This document shows positions 37,301 through 48,527 of a DNA stretch of 64,000 nt, one piece after another. The position numbers and the translations under genes are program-made. The stretch's first letter is position 1. Every line of letters begins with the position of its first letter. Below the pieces are notes generated by a model, which searched no databases, was not told where the DNA came from, and worked only from the letters and a program-made list of their open reading frames with translations. This DNA is from Lunularia cruciata (lineage: Eukaryota > Streptophyta > Marchantiopsida > Lunulariales > Lunulariaceae): NCBI GenBank assembly GCA_948567375.1, contig OX419760.1, positions 44,640,001 to 44,704,000 on the forward strand, read 5' to 3'.

Positions 37301-37451
37301 ATACTCAAGGACAACGCAAACCTGCAGATTATTTTCGTTCTTACCACTTCTTTGAACTTCCTGCTTGACTAACCTTGGTTCTTATGTTGTATGAACAGGT
37401 TACGCTGAAGAACTTTTATTGCATTCACAAGGATTCACAACTTCAAAATGA
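34355..37451 (+). CDS. PUKI: pseudouridine kinase, PfkB family, predicted peroxisomal
   Basis: Nine exons: 34355-34429, 34744-34866, 35184-35286, 35474-35521, 35675-35772, 36037-36151, 36537-36619, 36748-37210, 37399-37451. All introns are GT-AG, phases are consistent, and the product is 386 residues, close to the Arabidopsis enzyme (about 378). It phosphorylates pseudouridine to pseudouridine 5'-phosphate, the first step of pseudouridine breakdown; a glycosylase (PUMY) completes it. Both enzymes act in plant peroxisomes. PfkB features: IGGMVLDI near the N terminus, GGVARNVAE (72-80), a DANLNP block, WFEPVSVAKS, ISPNEAEL, and the signature SGAGDSLVAG with predicted catalytic Asp322. Residues 6-14, RLETLGHHF, fit the PTS2 consensus. 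The C terminus ends TSK, so there is no PTS1. The first ATG of exon 1 is chosen because it precedes the PTS2. Family call is firm; location is inferred from the motif. Confidence 0.94.
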
Positions 37452-38102
37452 ATCTGTAAGCTAGCGGAGTTCAGCAGCCTTGTGTGTCAATGTCTGTCTA
37501 TCTGCGTGAGTAACCTTTTCCGTCAAGTACAAGAGAAGGGTGCGACCGAGGCGCTGAAGAATGAGGAAGCGTTCCTTGTTAGTGTATATACGTTTAGTGC
37601 AGTATACATTCAAGTGGCCTTGTTCTCTTTTCTCCATGGCAACCATGTGGAGAGAAAGCGATTGAGAGCTTCAACGGATTTTATGTTTTGTTCAGGGCTT
37701 ATGGGTACGTTTATGAGAGAAAGGTACAGTTTAATGTGTTTTGATCAACTTGAGTATGCTACAACTTAGATATGTATGTGGAAAGATACGAGAGGTTGGA
37801 AAATCTAAAGACCTACTCGTGTTTTTATGGAGATATTGTCTACACAATTTAAGGCAGATTTTAAATGTGAGTTTCCAAGATTGATTATGGAGAGAAACAA
37901 AAGTAGACAAGAGATCAATCGCATACATTTAGAAAGTATCGAAGAAAGCAGTCTCACTCGAAGTAAGGATTCACCAAAGAAGCGGACTAAACCCTTGGTC
38001 ATTAGTACGTATAGTTTTATAACATATGGCTACACTTTAAGTTTAGCTGCCTTTAAGATTATTACCTTGTGAATCAATATTTTTGATTGTTCTCGCAGTA
38101 GA
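37452..38102. other. 3' flank of the pseudouridine kinase gene
   Basis: Contains the 3' UTR and intergenic sequence. Short frames on both strands (for example 37482-37769) have no recognisable content. No canonical AATAAA was seen. Confidence 0.4.
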
Positions 38103-38282
38103 CAACGCATAGTATCTGGCCAAAGTGAATATAGAAATGTTTGAAGATGTGACATGTTTACTAAAGATAAAGTAAATTCACCTTCCTACAAACAACGCAT
38201 AGTATCTGGCCAAAGTGAATATAGAAATGTTTGAAGATGTGAAATGTTTACTCAAGATGAAGTAAATTCACCTTCCTACAAG
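38103..38282. repeat. tandem duplication, period 90 bp
   Basis: Two adjacent copies start caacgcatagtatctggcca at 38103 and 38193 and differ at only a few bases, so this duplication is relatively recent. Both end in aattcaccttcctacaa. A similar near-duplicate phrase with tcaaagtattaaa recurs at about 38400-38510. Confidence 0.92.
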
Positions 38283-39470
38283 TAGCGGACAGAAGTACCA
38301 GAGATGGATTTAACGGTAACCCAAACTTGTCACCAAGACTTAACTGGGCCCCTTGATGGCACGTGGGGCAGCATGTCAGACTTTGTCACACTTTACATTC
38401 GGGACTTAGTGTTGGTAAATAATGTCTCGTCAAAGTATTAAAAGATTCGGATTAGAATAGTGACTTCGTGTTTGTCAACAACGTTTCTATCAAAGTATTA
38501 AAGGACCCAGTTGAAAACCGAGCAATGAAGTATATCCTATGGGAAAAGAGAGAGAATAAGGCAACCGCATAGAGATGGGGTCTTCCCATCCTTCGGGAGA
38601 GACGAAAAAGGGAGAGACTAAAAAGGTAAAATGGGGTTAGGCACCAATAGAGTCTATATGAGAAATCTGCACTCCTGCACCTAAGATATCTGAGCTATGC
38701 AAGTCGCATGGTCTACAAACAGCTAGGCTCCAATAGAGTCTATATGAGAAATCTGCCCTACTGCATCTAAGATATCCGAGCTATGCAAGTCATATGGTCT
38801 ACAAACAATTGAGCATCCGAAGAAGCATCACCTAGTGTGATTGCTCTCCTATGGATTGCACCAGCCACTACACTCGTAGAGCAATGGACACATGCTGCCT
38901 AAAATATGCTACAAAGTATGAGAGTGAGAGTTGTACCCCATGGCGCCTTACATGATGAGCTCTCACACACTCCTTGACAAATGTGTCAAACACCGTGTCC
39001 ATCACCCCATATAACTTCAAGGCTAGAGGTACAAAGAGGTGACCTCATTGCATGCACCTATACTTGGAGACCTTGTGAACTTGCCACTGCACTCGCCGCT
39101 CATCCAGGGGGATGGGTAATCACTCCTCCCGAAATTGTATCCCACGTAGGGTCCATAACCACGACATCCGCTACTATCACCTGATCATCTCGGACCAAGT
39201 ATAAATCTGCCCTGACACGTGTCATCTACAAAGCATATGAACGCTCCCTCCAAGCTAAGTATACACTCTCTTGTGCCATAGAAAACACTATGTCCCTAAT
39301 ATCATGGGTAGCTATCCTCTATCCTCCAAAAGGGCACCGTGTCATATGGACAGCTGTTGCATCCAGTGTAGAACCACACACACAAGTGGGTAATGAAGAT
39401 GTAGATGGGTGGACCAAACCTAGGCAAAACCTCATCACTGTAGAGAAAGTAGTTGGTGTGAGTAGGAACG

Positions 39471-39522
39471 GCCTAATGCACGGTCGAGCTAGGATCCAAC
39501 CTAGCTCCACCGTGCATTAGGC
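39471..39522. other. long hairpin, 23-bp arms with one mismatch
   Basis: The arm gcctaatgcacggtcgagct plus agg pairs with cctagctccaccgtgcatta plus ggc across a 6-base loop atccaa. One base pair of 23 is mismatched. It lies just inside the left arm of the long inverted-repeat element. It may be a nested miniature element or a structure-forming site. Confidence 0.85.
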
Positions 39523-39689
39523 TTTCAATCAAGTATTGGAAACCTTAGAACAAAAGAAGTCCAACTAACCTCAAACATGTACCCAAATAACATCAAAAAA
39601 TATCAAGAGGATAATTAACCATTTATGTTCTAAATCAATAACAAGTTCATGCAGTTTAACAAAAATGATCAAATATATAGTTATTATTA

Positions 39690-39991
39690 TCTAATATCAA
39701 ATAAAAATATTTTCTAAATTTCACCTAAAGATATTTAACATATCAAAAATTTTAATTATTTCAATTTAATGAGTTTTAAATTTTAGTTTGGTGAATCTAG
39801 GATATTGAAACCTACTAGAGTTATGATATTAAGAAAATCATCTCATATCAAACAAATATAACTTCTAAATTCATCTCGCGATGAAAAGATATTTAGTAGA
39901 TCAAAATTGCTTTTATTGTTTGAGTTGATGAGTTTGGATCTCTAGTTTGGTGAATCTAGGATATTGAAGCCCACAAGTCTAACGATATTAA
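39690..39991. repeat. tandem duplication, period about 150 bp
   Basis: Two diverged copies share ctcatatcaaa or ctaatatcaaa at the start, then aagatattta, atgagttt and tagtttggtgaatctaggat near the end, finishing in gatatta. Non-coding and very AT-rich. Confidence 0.75.
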
Positions 39992-40787
39992 CTTTGTGAA
40001 TGTTCATAAAATTTACTTATATATACTTTCTAACCTTTTTGATTCACTCAAATGTAATTCCTTCCTAAAACGGTACAAATCATTATACCTTTCTACTTTA
40101 TTATTTGAGTCTTACAAACTTCTAAATTAAAGATGTCATAAAATTTTAATTAAATTATTAGCATAATTAAAATATAAGTAAACCCAAATATCATAATTAA
40201 AACCATAAATTGTCAACTCTAAACTTGAAAACCAAAAAAAATTTGCTTTAGCTATCACATATATATTTCTCTTTGCTCCTTTTCTCTTTACGATTCTGCT
40301 TTTGGAGGTGTTAGTGACAAACTTAGCCACATTTGTGCTATGTCATTCTGGCATTACTACAGCTAGTATGGAATTGACAATACAGAATGAGGAAAATTAA
40401 AATATGACAAAATAAAATCAGTTAAAAAAATTTGTAGCTTGAAATAACTTCCACAAAACGAAAAGTATACAAGCATGTTAATAGTTTAGTCCAAACTGAA
40501 CCATGATTCTATAACCAATTAGTGGAAATGCTATATATAGTCTCTATCTATCTAGGGCACATGAGAGGAAGGTAATTTTACAAAGTCTTCATAACCAGAC
40601 CTTTAAGATTTTGCAATGCTATTTGATTGTTACGATTATAAGTCGGTCTATTTAATAAGAGCCATTTAAGCAAGTGTATTTTAAGGAAAATAAAATCTTG
40701 TAAGATTGAGAGCTTGTGCAAATTTGAGATAGTACAACAACGAAAAAATCTTACTGAAAGAGAATCCCTATATCAAACATCAATAAA

Positions 40788-41055
40788 TTTATCTATAAAA
40801 CAATTAAGATAAGTTAGGTAGATCAATAAATCAATTTAGATGAATTTTATTTTTCTTTCATGATGAAGACATATTCTCCTCTATTTTCACTAGACGGACG
40901 CACGCCTTGGAATAGTAAAAATATCAATAAATCAATTAAGATAAGTTAGGTAGATCAATAAATCAATTTAGATGAAATTTTATTTTCCTTTCATGATGAA
41001 GACATATTCTCCTCTAATCTGACTAGACGGGCGCACGCCTTGGATAGTAAAAATA
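40788..41055. repeat. tandem duplication, period about 135 bp
   Basis: Copies start near 40788 and 40923. Both include caattaagataagttaggta, atgatgaagacatattctcc and the phrases cgcacgccttgga and tagtaaaaatat. Differences are few, so the duplication is fairly recent. Confidence 0.88.
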
Positions 41056-41824
41056 TGAGAGGAGTCCTTTTTCTCCAATGGATTAATGAAATTTAATATA
41101 CCACGCTAATAACTATAATAAATTTTAATATGCAATGTTGGAATTCGACATCATCGTATCCTTACAAGTTGATATTTCCTCCAAAGAAAGACCTTAACAA
41201 TACTCTCTGTTCCGCATTTCTATTCAACGATGCCGTCAATTGGTTAAGATTACCTACCGGTACCCCTTATAAACTTGGCACTTCCATGTTTAATTAACAT
41301 CCTAAGTTGGCTAAATGATGTCGATCCTATATAAAATAGCCATTTCACGAAGATGGAGTATTGTTTACTTTATTATTCACCATAATACTAATGACTGTAA
41401 TTCAAAGAGAAAAAGGCGACCATATAGAACACATGAAGACCCATCACTAAAATGGGGCTAAAGCCCAATAGGATCGATATGAGAAATAGGCGCCTAATAT
41501 TTCCGAGCTATTGTCATTAAAGGAAAGGATTATAGTTCACCGTACTGGACAGACTCTAAGAAATTAATTCTGTACAGAATCTAAGAAACTTTTCTTTTGC
41601 CTTTTTATCTATCACGTGGATTGAGGTGTATGGATTTAGGATATTCGTTTCTGAAACGGCACTACATGGAAACTCTAGGAGAAAATAAAATTACAGTATG
41701 ATTAAGTGCAAATTAGGTTTACTGACGAATTAATTAAGATGCTAAAACTTGAAACATCCAATCGTATCGAAACTCGAATATCAAGACACTCGGTTCCCAC
41801 ATCGCAACTCTGGTCTTTTAATGC

Positions 41825-41939
41825 CTTGTCACCAAGTAACGCGAGACTGCCAGCTAGGACAAGGTGTAACACGTCATAACATGGTCCTACTAGTCTCCTG
41901 TTTACACTACTTGGGAAACCGTTAACTCTTGGTGACAAG
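41825..41939. repeat. possible miniature element with 12-bp inverted ends
   Basis: The string cttgtcaccaag (41825-41836) reappears inverted as cttggtgacaag (41928-41939). A related half copy, aacttgtcaccaagacttaa, sits at about 38324. This suggests a small inverted-repeat (MITE-like) family of about 115 bp. No clear target duplication. Confidence 0.5.
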
Positions 41940-42778
41940 TTCCTCGGTACGGTAAGCATCTCCGCTACTCCCTCTCTCTTACTTAAAGGGCGATCGCGTA
42001 GAAAACAAGAAGGATGGGAAGACCCATCAAGTTGTATACGAGAGAGACGAAAAAGGTAAAATGGGGCTAAGCCCTAATAGCGTCCCATGATGCTATTAGG
42101 GATATAGTGTTTGCTATAGTGCGAGATAGTGGATATTTGGTTTGGAGAAAACGTTTGTATGCTTTATAGTTTGTATGCTTTATAGGTTATATGTGTCAGT
42201 GCAGATTTATATTTGATCCGAGATGATCAGATGATAATAGCAGATATCGTGGATACAGACCCGACGTAGGATACAATTTTGGAGGGAGTGATTACCCATC
42301 CCCTAGAAAGGCGATGAGTGCAACAACAAGTCGTAAGGTTTTCAAGTATATAGGTATGCAGCGAGGTCACCTCTTTGTTCTTCTAGTCTTGGAGTTATAT
42401 GGAGTGATGGACACTAACGTTCAATAGATTTGTCAAGGAATGCACAAGAGCTTATCATATTAGGTGCCAAGGATACCACTCTCACTCTCATACTTTGTAG
42501 CATATTTTAGACAGTAGGTGTCCATTGCTCTACAGAGGGCAGTGACTGGTGCAATCCATAGAAGAGTAGTCACAATAGGTGATGCTTCTTCAGATCATCC
42601 AGTTGTTTATAGATAGTATGACTTGCATAACTTGGATATTTTAGGTGCAGTAGGGCAGATCTCTCATATAGACTCTATTGGGGCTTAGCCCCATTTTACC
42701 TCTTTCATCTCTCCCTTGTACAGCTTGATGGGGTTTTCCCTCCTTTTTTTCTATGTGGTCACCCTTGCATGCAATAAA

Positions 42779-43600
42779 GTAGTATAGTATAGTATAGTAT
42801 GACTTGCATAGCTTGGATATCTTAGGAGCAGTAGGGCAGATCTCTCATATAGACTCTATTGGGGCTTAGCCCCATTTTACCTCTTTCATCTCTCCCTTGT
42901 ATAGCTTGATGGGGTTTTCCATCCTTCTTTTTTTCTAAGTGGTCACCCTTGCATGCAATAGAGTCTAGATGAGAAAGGTCAATTTAGAAAGGTGAATTTA
43001 CTTCATTTTTAATAAACATGTCATCCACTCAGCTGATAGAAGTTAGTGGATAATTGTTTAGTAAGGATTACCTTGAATTGTACAATCGTTATTATTTTAT
43101 GTTATATGGACATATACTAAAATAAATTCTCAAAAGGATAATGTGTATGATATTTCCTTAGTTTCACAAGTGAGGATAAAAACCTACAAATATGACAACA
43201 TATCATGATATTCAAGCAACAGATTACGAGTAAAATGATACATATCCCAAAATTAAAATAATTAAAATTAAATGCCGATTAAGAATTTTCTCTCTCTTTA
43301 GAGAAGTCACTCCTCATTTACCAAGGAATATGCCAATCATGTATCACATCCTCTTACTTTTTATGTGGACTTTACATCTCAAAAAGGTTCCCCGATGGTA
43401 CTAATGAACATATGTACCTTTGTTTACCACCATGAGATTAATGAGGCATGATTGAAGGAAATTTTAACAACAAATAAAACTTCAAATTTCCTTCATATAT
43501 TTAATTGGCGAAACTATTAAAATGCCATATCTTCTCTGCTGTAGAAAAAGTATAATCTTATTTATTTATAGTAGTTTTTAACATCCAAATTTCTTATGTG
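42779..43600. other. repeat-derived and AT-rich spacer
   Basis: Begins with a short agtat microsatellite (about 42780-42802) joining two copies of the right end of the inverted-arm element. The rest, to about 43600, is AT-rich with nothing recognisable. Confidence 0.5.
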
Positions 43601-43673
43601 TCCGGACAAGATAAATGCTACGTGGCAACTGTACAGCAACGCCGACTCAGCACAGCATTGAGTCCCTCGATCG

Positions 43674-43730
43674 GGGCCGGGCCGGGTCGGGCCGGATCGC
43701 TGACCTTTCAGCTCCGTTCAGTTTTATAAT
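43674..43730 (+). promoter_or_regulatory. GC-rich block and TATA-like box upstream of the IF1-like gene
   Basis: A GC-rich stretch, ggggccgggccgggtcgggc (about 43674-43693), stands out from AT-rich surroundings. About 30 bp on is tttataat (43723-43730). A start of transcription near 43755 would leave a 5' UTR of roughly 120 nt before the ATG at 43878. Inferred from position and composition only. Confidence 0.4.
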
Positions 43731-43877
43731 CGAAGCTGTTTGAGCATTTTCGATTCAGTGCAGAGGAAAACGTCGTGAACTCAAGCGGAAGAGGAGGGAA
43801 GAGACGGCAATTGGTGCTGTTGTAGTTGTGTTTATTTGGAGAAAGGCTTTGTGTCAATCGAGTGTCAGAGCGTAAAA

Positions 43878-46203
43878 ATGGCGCTAAGGATCATGGCCCG
43901 GCGCTTTTTTGCCCGGATGGAGACCAGCTCCCGATCCAACATGCAGCAGATTAGATTGCGCAGCGATAAGAAAGTCTTCAGCGAGGAGGAAAAAGCAGCA
44001 GAGAATATCTTCATTAAAGTAAGTTTCTGTGCTTTTGGAAACCTTGCTGTTCCTGTTTCTGTGATTGATTGATTGGTAGCTTGATGGATTGGTTGCATTA
44101 GTTGTGGCTTTGGAGGGGAAGATATAAATCTGTCCTTCTTTCGTCTCCCGATCTGCCATCGCGTTTGATGAATTGATTTAATCCTTAGCTGCTTCACTTT
44201 GTGTCGTATGGCGATGCAATGTTCCTTCTCATTGCTGTATAGATATCGTTTTCTGCGATATCTACATCATACTTTTTTAACTTCTGTTCTGTGACCTCGT
44301 TTGTAGTATCACTTGATAGCTGTAGGTAATATTGACCCGGGGAAGGTTGGGGACAGTACCGCTAGGCCAACATAAGGGGAAGTCCGCTCCCACGATTAAC
44401 ATTTGGGCATAGAGCATATTAGCGTAGCTTATCTGCAATGTTCGCTCGTTACTGCTAGAGTCTTCTACTATGTCGCAGCTCCTTCAGTGAATGTGAATCT
44501 TTTTCAGAGCGCATAATCTTAGCTGCAGAGAAATTTCTCAGCTCACCGAACTTGTAGACATATTTGATTTGGAAGCGTTTGCTTTTTCTCTCTTGGATGG
44601 CCATGAACAGTTGATTCTATGGAACTCTCATAGGGAAGAGTTTGCTACCTTGAACCTTCTAGCCGCCGCACAATCAGAGGAATCGATGTACTCCATACAT
44701 CTGTTTCTACTTGGTAGTTCTCGCGGATGGATCTAAACTATTAGAAGACGGTATTTTCAGCCAATTCTAGCTCGAGTTATTCGCGCAACGCAATTTAAAC
44801 TGTATCTGACATAGCCTGTGTGTTTGTGTACTGTACTGCTGCTTCTTACAGTCACGGTTTTCTTGTCTTGAGGAAAAAGGTGACTGTACTCAGATGTGGT
44901 CTAAGTTTTCGTGGTTGATACATGGAGGATGTGCACGTGCGTGCATTTGCACCTTGAATATCTCATCTAGATGGCTGGGATTTACAGTTTATTCACTATT
45001 AGCCCATAGCGTGACGGGTTTATCAGTTAAATAGCTTAGTTTTGTTTTTGATCAGTCCTCTTTGACCTTCTATTGTAAGGTTTACTCATCTGTTAGACGG
45101 AAGTCATCGCACATCTGCATGATCCTAGGATTCTGCGCTTACAGATGTGCAGATTCATCAGATGTAAGTTCTAGTGTGGTTCGCTGCTGAAGTGACATAG
45201 TGACGTATTTAATCATGATGAATGTCGGTAGGTATTTGACCCCACTTTCAAATGCCTCGTGAGAAGATTTCAGTCCAAAGATTTACCTGTGCAAGCCGGG
45301 CATAAATAGGGCCATTAAGGGCTTTCCACCGTGTACATACAATTCGTGAGGATAAGAATCCGATTGACTCAACAATAAGTGTTCAATATAGGAGGGCCAT
45401 ATATTACGATTTACACAACTACGACGCTCCGAGAATACACTTACGTCTTTGCGATCAGAGGGTTAGGCAAGAGCTAAGTTGAACATAATTAGTGTCAGCA
45501 TCACTGAGTCGTTGCTTGCTTTGTTTCTTCATCGACAGAAAAGAGAGCAGGAGCAAAGGGAGAAGCTTGCACGCAAGGTGAGCACTTCTTCTTTCATCAA
45601 TATCACAGCTTCTCAAGACTTGTCTAATGCTGGATTTTGACCTGAGTTTAAAATGAAGGACCGCATTAATTATTGTTACATTCTTCTAATATCAGGCATC
45701 TGGTTGATCTTCTAAGGAAGACAATACTTCTGATATTCCAAGGTTTTGATCTAGAGAAAAGATATCATCCAACCAACAAGGCCGTGTTGTCTACTCTTGT
45801 TCATAAACTACCTTGTCTTTGCGTTGAGAGAATGGTAGTGAAATTATTTCGGAGAAATAGTGTCTCAATGGGGACCAGCAGTATAATAGCTGGTCTGTGT
45901 ACGATGGTAGAAGAGGTCAATTGTACGTGGGATTTACTCGTTTGAATCTTTTTAAGCTGATTCGTTTGACATTGATTGGCTCTGAAAACCATCTTTTAAC
46001 GGTCAACTTTCCTCTTGCAGGGGTTAACTGATGCAGTTCCTCCTCCAGTTTCTCCCGTCACACCAGCAAAGGCTGAAACTCCAGCTGCGACTCAAGAAGG
46101 CAGCTACCGCAACACAGCCGTTATTGCTGGAGTTGTAGCTGCAGCTGCTGCGTACTGGCTACTCTCTGGCTCATCGAAGAAGGAAGAAAAGGAACAGAGT
46201 TAG
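43878..46203 (+). CDS. mitochondrial ATPase-inhibitor (IF1)-like protein with C-terminal membrane helix
   Basis: Three exons: 43878-44018, 45539-45577 and 46021-46203. Introns of 1520 and 443 bp are GT-AG, all phase 0, giving 120 residues. Residues 1-29 are Arg- and Ser-rich without acidic residues apart from one Glu, a good mitochondrial presequence. Residues 33-58 (VFSEEEKAAENIFIK joined to KREQEQREKLARK) resemble the inhibitory helix of IF1, which blocks ATP hydrolysis by F1 ATP synthase when the proton gradient fails. A Pro/Ala-rich linker leads to a hydrophobic helix (about 91-109, TAVIAGVVAAAAAYWLL) and a charged tail rich in Lys and Glu. Arabidopsis At2g27730-type proteins have the same order. 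The membrane anchor is unlike soluble animal and yeast IF1. The tiny 39-nt exon 2 is supported because it continues the IF1 helix exactly. Function as a real inhibitor is inferred. Confidence 0.78.
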
Positions 46204-47332
46204 TTGTAGTCATCAATCCGAGCTCTTTAGAGGGATCAGGCGAAGTTTAGTCATGCTCATTATGATCATAAATGTGCGGTGTACAGTTTTACAGGTGTAG
46301 AATCCGTAAGAATCACTAGCTTGAGTATAAATGGGTATCGATAAATGGGTACCACGGATTCACCCTTTCTGATAAACATGCGTTCGAGTTTCCACTCTGT
46401 AAACCACGACTGCTCCGGGTGACCCATGTTGACGTTTTCCCCGTTGTATGCCTCTACCTATACAATGAAGGTGCCGTAATGTGGCGGACGGGTGCTTGAC
46501 ATGACTTAACTGCTTTATAGCTCAACTATAAGATCTCTACTCTTACTTTGCTCCAGTCGAATGGTTTTGCTGGCTTTCTATCTTTCCTTGATTTTATATC
46601 ACCTAGGCAAGAGTGTAGTCTAGGCACAATGAAGATTTTGTGAGCGCGATACATATGAACTCCAAGTCCTTGTACTGTGCAATACTAAGTTTTCTAATAG
46701 CTCATGAATAGCGGCACGTTTGTTTGGAGGACTTCCTAGAAACTTTTCTTCAATCTCGGGCCCCCACACAACGTTTCTAACCTAGCCTCAATCACAGTGC
46801 TGGTGAACTACGAGCGAACTACCCAGCACAGGGTACTCATCAAGTGCGCAGTGGCTTCGACCTTACCATACATATCCCCTTACTTCCTGGTATGATTAGA
46901 CTAAGAAACTTTCCATAGCATATCCAGTGGAACTTTCGCTTCCACTGAAAGACAGTACGCGGAATTGAATCACATAAACTTTGATGCCATCTCCTTGTGT
47001 GAAGTACAGGAGACACATTCCCGGGAAAACATAGACCATACAAATTGTGTCGTGGCCACAAGATGGACCAGGGCTCAAATGTCTACTAACTCATTCACAA
47101 ATGAAGTTGGAGCAACATGTTCTCCCAGGTAGTCGACAATGCAGAGAAGGCATGCACGGATTGCCATTGATTATATGGTATGACAACGCAAAGCAGATCT
47201 ATACACTAAAACAACTACGAGCAAATTTTACCTCATATTTCTACACTACAAGGTGCGAACATCTCAGCCCTCTCTTAGATCAGGAGACATGTTTTGATCC
47301 GCTCGAAATAGCTGGATGCTTCTGTCATTTGG
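46204..47332. other. intergenic between convergent genes
   Basis: Holds the 3' ends of the IF1-like gene (plus) and the unknown membrane-protein gene (minus). Short frames at 46840-47078 show nothing recognisable. Confidence 0.4.
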
Positions 47333-48527
47333 CTAAGAAGACTCTGCATCAACAGATTCAAGGCTATCAGGTAATAGTGATTTTAGAGCTAACTTGTCTC
47401 TCTCGTGTAACTGTACCACTTCTGGGAGCTCATCTGCTGTTCGTTGCCACAGATAGTTTTGGGCCTCAACCCTGACTTTGTTTGTCAAGACTCTTGATAT
47501 TACGTTATTCCATGAATTCCTTTCAGTTGCTGAAATCCATCTCCACCCGAGTCGAGGTTCTGCCCTTACTCCAATCATCATGAAGTGGACATTATTGATA
47601 TTCCTTTTTATGAGAGCCAGAATGGCGGAGTTTCTCAAAGATCCCTTCTGCCCAGTTTCCTCTTTGGACACGCTAGCTTCCATCGGAGCTAAATTCACCA
47701 TCGTCGTGATGGCAGACGCTTGAACGCTACTGACAACATCTGAAGACTCTAACTGCTTGGAGATATATTCTCCCAGCTTCTCTCGATCTTCATAGGGAAC
47801 AACTGTTTCTGCGATTACAAGGGTCTTCAACTCCAGTGTTGATCGTTCATTTATTTTTTTGAGCATTTCACAGTCACTTTCCCTGGATATGGAAGGCATG
47901 TTCAGAAGAGTAACATCAGCTTAGGTAATGTTCAATGCCAAACAGTAGATCAACACCCCAAAGTCAAGTTCCAAGGCGAAACGTGATATACCAAGCAGTT
48001 TCCTCTCGATGACCAATCATCTTGAGTACTAGTTGTAGTTCAGATTAACAATTTGGATCAGACAGGGTATGCTGACGGTGTCCTTCATGTTTTATGAGTC
48101 AAAGGTGTAAAGATTTGGAATTTTCGACGCAAAAAAGGTTACATAGAAAAGATTACGCAAAAAAGACACCTGTCAGACACTATGTGGTTTGAGAGGTGAG
48201 GACGAGAAATGTAGGAATTACGTCCAAAAGATTCAGAGACGCATGAAGAGAATATCGCACTCCTGGTAATGTTGACTACCTTAATTCTTCCTGCAGCGTT
48301 TGTTCTCTCAGAAGTAGGGTTTGCAAAGGAGATTGCACGGTTGCATTTTTCACTGCTCCTGGTTTTGGAAGTAGGACATGGTTGAAAGTGTAAATCATAA
48401 ACACAAGCACGACCAGCAGCATAAACGCGCAGACGAAAGCAAGCCGCAGAATCTTGATGAGAGACAAGAACATCTGTGTCGTTGAAGACTGCGCCCGTAC
48501 ATGATATTTGTAGGAGGCGGCGCTCAT
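47333..48527 (-). CDS. unknown single-pass membrane protein, two exons
   Basis: Exon 1 is 48527-48280 and exon 2 is 47882-47333. The 397-bp intron has donor AAG/GTAGTC and acceptor ATATCCAG; phases match, and the total is 265 residues plus stop. I do not recognise the family. Visible features: a basic N terminus, one hydrophobic helix at about residues 29-48 (LAFVCAFMLLVVLVFMIYTF), and the sequon NAT shortly after it. The rest is a mostly polar 210-residue part with a charged LLLREQTLQEEL segment and the aromatic-rich stretch GWRWISATERNSWNN. The layout suggests a type II signal-anchor protein of the secretory pathway, with the C-terminal part in the lumen or outside. The ATG is the first in the frame before the helix. 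It is convergent with the IF1-like gene. Evidence is a long open frame plus a matching intron; transcript support would be decisive. Confidence 0.55.

Larger units (their letters stand above)
38550..42778. mobile_element. element with long (about 700-bp) inverted arms
   Basis: The left arm (about 38550-39306) and right arm (about 42090-42778) are inverted copies. Matching blocks include ccaatagagtctatatgaga, tgctacaaagtatgagagtg, gacaaatgtgtc versus gacaaatctatt, atgggtaatcactcc, and acactatgtccctaat versus acactatatccctaat. Extra partial copies of the outer left end lie at about 41395-41510 and 41990-42105. The right end is itself duplicated in tandem (about 42615-42790 and 42798-42965). No transposase frame is recognisable inside. 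The layout resembles a foldback or MULE-type non-autonomous element that has been rearranged; the family is not determined. Confidence 0.65.

Noticed and set aside
39290-39520. 76-codon open frame in the left arm of the inverted-arm element
   Set aside because: It ends in the hairpin and shows no transposase motif. Its likeness to the right arm is explained by the inverted repeat itself.
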